Made by a program: the position numbers and the translations under genes. Positions 6,058 to 10,054 of a stretch of DNA of 10,054 nucleotides are shown here, piece after piece. The stretch is taken from NCBI GenBank assembly GCA_029054535.1, contig JAIDFC010000140.1, forward strand, positions 1-10,054, in the 5' to 3' direction. A model generated the notes under the pieces. The model did no database searches and had not been told where the DNA came from. It worked only from the letters and a program-made list of their open reading frames with translations. Every line of letters begins with the position of its first letter. The stretch's first letter is position 1. Origin of the DNA: Rikenella sp. Lineage in GTDB: Bacteria; Bacteroidota; Bacteroidia; Bacteroidales; Rikenellaceae.

Positions 6058-7293
6058 ATGCTCCGGATTCTTTTTGTGATTTTGTCCGCCGCGGCGTCTT
6101 GCGGTGTTCTTGGTGCGGCGAATCTTCAGAAGTTCACCATCGTTGGTAAAATCGACGGTTTGCAGAAAGGCGATACGTTGCGTTTTGAACGTGTGTTGTT
6201 GCCAGGGTGGGAAACCGAACCGGCGTTCGAGGTCGTTGTCCGGAAGCCCGGTGCGTTCCGTTATCGGGGTATGCAGGTGCACGACCAATTGTATCGGATG
6301 ACTTATCGGCCTGTCGAAGGGCGTGAGCGGGAAAGGGATCGGCCGGGGGAACAGCTGATCGTAACGGACGGCGATCGGATTCGGCTTGATGGGACGGTGG
6401 AGGATATTTCTTACAGCGTCTTGAGCGGCGGTATTTACGACGAACCGGAGCTGAGAGAGTTGTTGCGGGTGGAGGATTCGTTGGAGTGCGCGCGATCCGC
6501 TTATCTGAAGCGGTACGACGAGGCGATGGAAAGAGGGGATACGGTCGGGGCGAAAGGGTGGCTCGATCGGTTCAATCTTTTTTATGAGGATAATCCGGGA
6601 TATGAACGGCAACGGGCGATCGTGCGACTCTATCGAACGAATCATCCGGAAGGGACCGTTTTCTTGTTGGTTCGGTTGCTTCCGGAGCTGAGCGACACGC
6701 CGGTCGACGAGGCCAGGGCGATATACGATGGCTTTTCGACGGAGCTTAAGGAGAGTTATTTCGGGCGGTTGTACGTCGATCGGTTGGCGCAGATGGAACG
6801 ACTGGCGCCGGGACGACCGGCTCCGGCTTTTTCGTTGGCGACGACCGACGGGCGAACGGTAACGGAGGCGGATTTTCGGGGAAACTATCTGTTGGTCTAT
6901 CATTGGGGTTTGTGTCCGGGGTCGATGCAGATCGACGGACTGGTCAGGGCGTTGTACGAGAAGTATAAGGATCGGGGGTTGCAAGTGGTCGGGCTGACGG
7001 AGTCGATCGCCCGGATTCGCGGGTTGTACGAAAGATTGCCGGAGGACAGGCCGACGCCGTTGGTCGGGATTTCGAATATTCGTCCGATACTCGGGCGGAT
7101 GTTGGAGCATGGTTGGACGGAGGCGGAGCTCGAAACGGATCATCCGGAAAACGCCTCTTTCATGGAGACATATGCGATTTCGGGGTGGCCGTTTTTCGTC
7201 TTTATCGGTCCGGACGGTCGGATCCTGGCTCGGGGTTACTGGGAGGGCTTCGAGGAGGCTCGGGCGATTCTCGAACGGGAGGTCGGGGAGTGA
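6058..7293 (+). CDS. Exported DUF4369-type / TlpA-like thioredoxin-fold protein with CPGS active site
   Basis: 411 residues. The hydrophobic N-terminus (1-20) is a signal peptide. Cleavage after Ala20 is plausible, and Cys15 in AAASCG could be a weak lipobox, so it may be periplasmic or a lipoprotein. Residues 26-115 resemble the DUF4369 beta domain (FTIVGKIDGL, then KGDTLRFERV). A helical linker of about 130 residues follows, then a thioredoxin/AhpC-TSA-like domain from about 250 (APGRPAPAFSLATTDG) to the end, with cis-Pro378 in GWPFF. The expected WCxxC site is WGLCPGS (283-289): Cys286 is kept and the resolving Cys is Ser289. It may therefore be a monothiol enzyme, a peroxiredoxin-like protein or a binder, and not a disulfide reductase. 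It is monocistronic by context: a putative promoter lies upstream and array C follows. Confidence 0.8.
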   Translation: MLRILFVILSAAASCGVLGAANLQKFTIVGKIDGLQKGDTLRFERVLLPGWETEPAFEVVVRKPGAFRYRGMQVHDQLYRMTYRPVEGRERERDRPGEQLIVTDGDRIRLDGTVEDISYSVLSGGIYDEPELRELLRVEDSLECARSAYLKRYDEAMERGDTVGAKGWLDRFNLFYEDNPGYERQRAIVRLYRTNHPEGTVFLLVRLLPELSDTPVDEARAIYDGFSTELKESYFGRLYVDRLAQMERLAPGRPAPAFSLATTDGRTVTEADFRGNYLLVYHWGLCPGSMQIDGLVRALYEKYKDRGLQVVGLTESIARIRGLYERLPEDRPTPLVGISNIRPILGRMLEHGWTEAELETDHPENASFMETYAISGWPFFVFIGPDGRILARGYWEGFEEARAILEREVGE

Positions 7294-7338
7294 TCGGCGG
7301 TGTAGCGTGGACAGTGATTATCTTTTTAGAATGGTAAG

Positions 7339-7355
7339 GCGATACGTAGTATCGC
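7339..7355 (+). repeat. U hairpin, copy 4
   Basis: GCGATAC-gta-GTATCGC, 46 bp after the upstream stop codon. The stem equals copy 3 and the loop is GTA instead of GGA. The downstream GCCC-gcgca-GGGC hairpin and CAGACACGGTTT match copy 3 context. Confidence 0.8.
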
Positions 7356-7414
7356 CCGTCCCGCCGGGGCCACCCGGACGCTGCCCGCGCAGGGCAATCA
7401 GACACGGTTTTTAA

Positions 7415-7484
7415 GCGCGCCTCGCCTAAAGAGCCGGATTGAGCAGAAAAACATCTGTTTTTCTGCTCAATCCGGCAGGCGCGC
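7415..7484 (+). repeat. Long bulged hairpin L5 with a perfect 20-bp inner stem
   Basis: Outer arms GCGCGCC (7415-7421) and GGCGCGC (7478-7484), with a 5' bulge containing CGCCTAAA. The inner arms 7433-7452 and 7457-7476 are perfect reverse complements over 20 bp around the 4-nt loop ATCT. Borders are as in L3, but the stem sequence is unrelated to L1-L4. Confidence 0.85.
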
Positions 7485-7514
7485 GAGCAAAGCATGTAGG
7501 GTAATCCGGCCTCG

Positions 7515-7587
7515 TGCGCGCCTGCTGGGGTAGGAAATCGTTCAAAAGCGCGAATCGCTTTTGAACAAGATTTCCGCCAGCGCGCGG
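7515..7587 (+). repeat. Long bulged hairpin L2, copy 3
   Basis: GGAAATC (7533-7539) pairs with GATTTCC (7569-7575). GTTCAAAAGCG (7540-7550) pairs with CGCTTTTGAAC (7556-7566) around a 5-nt loop. The GCGCG outer arms flank CTGG/CCAG. Confidence 0.85.
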
Positions 7588-7615
7588 CCAAACACGTTTT
7601 TGGGGAGAAAGCCCC

Positions 7616-7690
7616 GTCGCCCGCCCGCATAAGAGGGGAATTTCGCTCGTTTTGCGTGAGCAAAACCGAGATGAAATTCCCGCGGGCGAC
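7616..7690 (+). repeat. Long bulged hairpin L1, copy 3
   Basis: Outer arms GTCGCCCGC (7616-7624) and GCGGGCGAC (7682-7690), with 5' bulge CCGCATAAGAG. The inner stem is GGGAATTTC (7636-7644) with GAAATTCCC (7673-7681). Nearly identical to copy 2, 5.4 kb away. Confidence 0.85.
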
Positions 7691-7745
7691 GTGTGAAGAA
7701 TGTTTAAATGTTGCATCTGGGTCAGCCGCTCGGCGAAGCCTATCC

Positions 7746-7832
7746 GAGCAAACTCCAACCTTCGAGTGCCGGGCGGCACCGGCGCCAGCCGATGGGCGGT
7801 GGCTGGCCCGCGCGACCGGAGGTCGCGGTTTG
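7746..7832 (+). repeat. S-W-T composite, copy 3
   Basis: S hairpin GTGCC-gggc-GGCAC (7766-7779). W hairpin GCCAGCC (7784-7790) with GGCTGGC (7801-7807). T hairpin GCGACC-gga-GGTCGC (7812-7826), followed by GGTTTG. Same order and spacing as at 2401-2497. Confidence 0.8.
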
Positions 7833-8068
7833 TAGCGAGTTTAGAAACGTTTCGGAGCGGTGCCGGGTCGGACCTGCGGAGTGGTCGCCCGAGCAAGCGA
7901 GGAATGCGGCTCTCCGCCTGGGGTGGCTCCGGCCCGCCATGGGGAGATCTCGAAGGATTCTCGCGGGCGACGTGCGAAGAATATTCGGGTCGAACGCCCG
8001 GGAGGGGCTGCAATCAATGACGCGTAAGCGGCAAAATTGCGGCTCTCTCGATGGGAGGCGTTCGTCTC

Positions 8069-8091
8069 GCGTGCCCTTTGGGCGCGGTTCA
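8069..8091 (+). repeat. T hairpin variant, copy 4
   Basis: GTGCCC-ttt-GGGCGC (8071-8085), with one G-T pair, followed by GGTT. It occupies the same place before hairpin V as T of copy 2 does in array B. Confidence 0.55.
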
Positions 8092-8121
8092 TTGCGAAAG
8101 GTAAATGTGTTCCAGCCTATT

Positions 8122-8187
8122 GCGATCCGTAGGATCGCCGGCCTCGTCGCCCAGGCGCTTTGCGCCTCGGGGGGTGGGCGACAGGCC
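8122..8187 (+). repeat. Triloop hairpin V copy 2 and adjoining nested palindrome
   Basis: GCGATCC-gta-GGATCGC (8122-8138) is followed by a nested palindrome. GGCC (8140-8143) pairs with GGCC (8184-8187), GTCGCCC (8146-8152) with GGGCGAC (8176-8182), and the inside is AGGCGC-ttt-GCGCCT (8153-8167). Bases 8172-8194 equal 4946-4968. Confidence 0.75.
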
Positions 8188-8219
8188 GAATGAGGCGCAG
8201 CAGGATAGCTCCGGTCCGC

Positions 8220-8239
8220 GCGCCCAGCGGGCGCGGTTT
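8220..8239 (+). repeat. T hairpin, copy 5
   Basis: GCGCCC-agc-GGGCGC (8220-8234) with CGGTTT after it. The stem has changed on both sides relative to GCGACC / GGTCGC. Confidence 0.7.
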
Positions 8240-8283
8240 GCTTAACTGGCAAAGCGCAGGCCGGATCTGTTACCGAATCGAGA

Positions 8284-8304
8284 AACCGCGACTCTTTGAG
8301 TCGC
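8284..8304 (-). repeat. T hairpin, inverted copy
   Basis: On the minus strand it reads GCGACTC-aaa-GAGTCGC and is followed by GGTTTCTC, which is the conserved T suffix. Marks the point where module orientation reverses in array C. Confidence 0.65.
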
Positions 8305-8460
8305 GCGCCCCAGAGCCACCCCAAGCGACGGGGCGAACCTCACTGCGTTCGGGACTCCCCGCGCTGGCTCCGGGATGCTTTCAAACCCGGCAAGCCATAA
8401 CAAGGCAGGCCGTTATTGAGGCAGATACAGCCCGGTCGGAGTGCCGATCGTCCCCTCTCC

Positions 8461-8660
8461 CTATTCCTGGAGGCAACGCAGCTGAAAACCGTACCCACGG
8501 TTACCGCTATCACTCGGGTTGACCGTACCGGAATTAAAGTACAAGCGGTAGGCGTAGGTCTCCGTGAAGGACGCTGCCCAGCCGTACCCGTTGACTCCGA
8601 CGCGCCACAACGTACCGCCTGCGCTGGCCCCTCGTCCTCCGCTGTCGCGGAAGCCCGGAG
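8461..8660 (-). pseudogene. C-terminal remnant of a FISUMP/DUF1566-like domain protein
   Basis: The minus strand from 8655 to TAG 8463-8461 encodes 64 residues that look like genuine protein: GFRDSGGRGASAGGTLW, then GVNGYGWAAS, YAYRLYFNSGTVNP and GNRGYGFQLRCLQE. This is the closing pattern of the Fibrobacter succinogenes major paralogous (FISUMP) / DUF1566-like domain common in Bacteroidota surface proteins (LPAAGYR, VGxxGYYWSSS, YLYFSSG, RxxGFxVRCLQE). No N-terminal part of the domain is present. The segment begins exactly where the inverted S module ends. A minus-strand ATG at 8859-8857 opens the frame to 132 residues, but the added part is repeat sequence. It may be a decayed gene end, or a gene broken by repeat insertion. 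Confidence 0.6.
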
Positions 8661-8690
8661 CCGGTGCCGCTCGGCACCCGAAAACTGGCC
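8661..8690 (-). repeat. S module, inverted copy at the pseudogene edge
   Basis: GGTGCC-gctc-GGCACC (8663-8678) followed by CGAAAACTGG. The reverse complement matches S copy 1 of the S-W-T composite (2421-2448) at almost every base. It lies directly at the broken edge of the minus-strand gene remnant. Confidence 0.75.
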
Positions 8691-8846
8691 TGTCGGGCGA
8701 AAAATCCGGCAAAAACAAGCCACTCGGTACTCCAGACGAGCCTGTCGGCGAGGAAAACCGAGTCGGTAGCACCATGTCAAGCAGTCTCGCCCGAGAAACA
8801 GCCGCGAAAGAGTCGCAGCGTGCGGCGGTTTTTGCGGAAAAAGCGT

Positions 8847-8854
8847 TACCTTTA
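8847..8854 (+). promoter_or_regulatory. Possible -7 element of the ABC exporter
   Basis: TACCTTTA differs from TAnnTTTG in the last base. TTTG at 8831-8834 is only 12 bases upstream, which is short for a -33 box. If used, the transcript would begin within a few bases of ATG 8862, giving an almost leaderless mRNA. Confidence 0.3.
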
Positions 8855-8861
8855 CCCACGC

Positions 8862-10054
8862 ATGAATACCTACTTCCGCATACTCCGGTTCGGACGGCCT
8901 TACGGCCGGTATGCCGTGCCGTACTTCGTCTGCATACTCCTCCATACGGTTTTCAATACCTTGATGTTCGCGATGCTGATCCCGATCATCCAGGCCATGT
9001 TCGACGCCGATTCGATGGTGAAGGCCGTTACGACGCCGCCGACTTTTGCCTTGAGTACCGAGTATTTCAAGGGGTTGTTGAATTACGGGCTGTATCGCGT
9101 GGCCGGGGCGGGGTACGATACGAAGGATATTTTGATGGCTTTGGCGGTGCTGACCGTGGTGATCGTGCTGCTGAGCAATACGTTTCGGTACCTGGCGCAG
9201 CGGATTCTGGAGAATCTCCGGATCCATACCCTGCAACAGATTCGCGACACGCTTTTCGATCGCGTGGTGCGGTTGCAGGTCGGGTATTTCAGCAATGAAC
9301 GCAAGGGGGATATCATCTCGAAAATCACGTCCGATGTCCAGGTGGTGCAGTTCTGCATTACCAGTACGTTCCAGATCTTTTTCAAAGAGCCGTTCTTGTT
9401 GATCGGCTATTTTTGGCTCTTGATCTCGATCTCGTTCCAGCTGACGTTGTTTACGCTGGCCGTGCTGCCGGTGATCGCGCTGGTGATCGGGTATATCGTC
9501 AAGAAGCTGCGGCGGTCGGCCACCGAGGGGCAGGAGGCGTTCGGCGAGATGGTCTCGCTACTCGACGAGTCGCTCGGGGCCATTAAAACCGTCAAGGGGT
9601 ATAATGCCACGGGGTATATCGAGCGGAAATTTCGGTGGTTGGACGGGCGGTATTCCGATATCATGCGCTACATCGCGCGGAGGCAACAACTCGCTTCGCC
9701 GATGAGCGAATTTCTCGGGGTGGCTTCGCTGTCGTTCATTTTGGTCTACGGCGGGAACATGATTATGAACGGAGAGCTGGCGGCGGCGGCGTTTATTACG
9801 TATCTGGGGGCATTCTCGCAGGTTACGCGGCCGGCGAGGGCGATTGCCGATGCATTCGGGAATATCAATCAGGGGATTGCGGCCGGAGATCGGGTGCTGG
9901 GGATGATGGACACCGTGCCGACGGTGTGCGACCGGGAGGATGCGCGGGAGTTGGCCGGGTTTTCGGAGGGGATCGAGTTCCGGGGGGTTTCGTTCTCTTA
10001 TGAGGATAAGGAGGTGCTTCGGGATATTTCGTTTACGATTCCGAAGGGGCAGAC
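8862..10054 (+). CDS. MsbA-type ABC exporter, fused permease and ATPase (5' part, runs off the window)
   Basis: The frame is open from ATG 8862 to the end of the window, giving 397 codons of an expected 580-610. The N-terminal part is a type-1 exporter membrane domain with hydrophobic segments at about 16-42, 89-112, two between 170 and 217, one at 280-302 and a sixth near 305-325. The long coupling segments include RIHTLQQIRDTLFDRVV, GYFSNERKGDIISKITSDV and EGQEAFGEMVSLLDESLGAI, all typical of MsbA/lipid exporters. The nucleotide-binding domain begins at about 365 (IEFRGVSFSY, with A-loop Tyr380), and the window stops at PKGQ, just before Walker A. The substrate is unproven; lipid A or another lipid is likely from family resemblance. 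No in-frame ATG lies close upstream. Array C precedes it. Confidence 0.92.
   Translation, partial: MNTYFRILRFGRPYGRYAVPYFVCILLHTVFNTLMFAMLIPIIQAMFDADSMVKAVTTPPTFALSTEYFKGLLNYGLYRVAGAGYDTKDILMALAVLTVVIVLLSNTFRYLAQRILENLRIHTLQQIRDTLFDRVVRLQVGYFSNERKGDIISKITSDVQVVQFCITSTFQIFFKEPFLLIGYFWLLISISFQLTLFTLAVLPVIALVIGYIVKKLRRSATEGQEAFGEMVSLLDESLGAIKTVKGYNATGYIERKFRWLDGRYSDIMRYIARRQQLASPMSEFLGVASLSFILVYGGNMIMNGELAAAAFITYLGAFSQVTRPARAIADAFGNINQGIAAGDRVLGMMDTVPTVCDREDARELAGFSEGIEFRGVSFSYEDKEVLRDISFTIPKGQ

Larger units (their letters stand above)
7294..8861. repeat. Intergenic palindrome array C (TlpA-like gene to ABC exporter)
   Basis: About 1.57 kb with no intact gene. In order it holds a U hairpin, L5, L2 copy 3, L1 copy 3, the S-W-T composite, a 19-bp segment shared with array A (7931-7949), a T variant (8071-8085), triloop hairpin V copy 2, a nested palindrome (8140-8187), and T copy 5. 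Then the orientation reverses: an inverted T (8288-8304), a GAGCCA/TGGCTC-closed palindrome (8313-8370), a minus-strand gene remnant (8461-8660) and an inverted S (8661-8690). From 8691 to 8820 I see only a possible decayed S-like piece and no gene. The final 40 bases resemble a promoter for the ABC exporter. Confidence 0.85.

Noticed and set aside
1613..8861. CRISPR array
   Set aside because: Repeats are of several lengths and classes, are self-palindromic, have no uniform spacers, and no cas gene is present.
1613..8861. Insertion sequence or transposase gene
   Set aside because: No transposase, integrase or HUH-nuclease motifs are visible in any frame of the gaps; the elements would need a helper from elsewhere.
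1613..8861. tRNA, rRNA or known riboswitch
   Set aside because: No cloverleaf with a TTCGA/GGTTCGA arm, rRNA signature or riboswitch core was recognised in the gaps.
8340..9236. 298-codon open frame on the minus strand
   Set aside because: Half of it is antisense to the ABC exporter and half crosses repeats. The protein-like signal on this strand is in a different frame (8461-8655).
8564..9298. 244-codon plus-strand open frame overlapping the ABC exporter start
   Set aside because: It is out of frame with the clear transporter sequence starting at 8862.

Overview
The window looks like a chromosomal segment of a GC-rich Bacteroidota, most likely Rikenellaceae such as Alistipes. The reasons are ClpX and LptB sequences of the Bacteroides type, a secreted DUF4369/TlpA-like protein of a kind abundant in that phylum, a TAnnTTTG-type promoter element, and GC-rich codon use. 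The genus is an inference.

All intact genes read on the plus strand: the 3' end of clpP (1-315), clpX (338-1612), a LysE-family exporter (about 2803-3456), cmk (3481-4152), lptB (5212-5985), a secreted thioredoxin-fold protein with an altered active site (6058-7293), and the first two thirds of an MsbA-type ABC exporter (8862 to the window end). clpP-clpX form a protease operon and lysE-cmk are 24 bp apart. lptB and the MsbA-type exporter both point to envelope or lipopolysaccharide transport. No gene order here suggests a defence system or a mobile element with its own transposase.

The unusual part is the DNA between the genes. Three intergenic stretches (1613-2802, 4153-5211 and 7294-8861, over a third of the window) are not ordinary spacers. 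They are mosaics of imperfect palindromes that recur in the same order. I recognise these classes: (i) long hairpins of 70-75 nt with GC-rich outer arms, a one-sided 5' bulge containing CCTAAG or GGGGTA, and an inner stem that differs between subclasses yet stays self-complementary; (ii) a 7-bp hairpin with a 3-nt loop (U), found just after the 3' ends of genes; (iii) a composite S-W-T block of three hairpins; (iv) triloop hairpins preceded by CGCG and followed by CGGTTT whose stems change on both sides together. Covariation with fixed flanks and fixed loop size suggests that the folded form, DNA or RNA, is what matters. The closest known analogy is REP/BIME or MITE-like dispersed palindromes, but I do not recognise this family.

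In the third array the orientation turns round near 8260. There, an inverted S module abuts the C-terminal 64 codons of a FISUMP/DUF1566-like surface-protein domain on the minus strand (8461-8655), which looks like a decayed gene.
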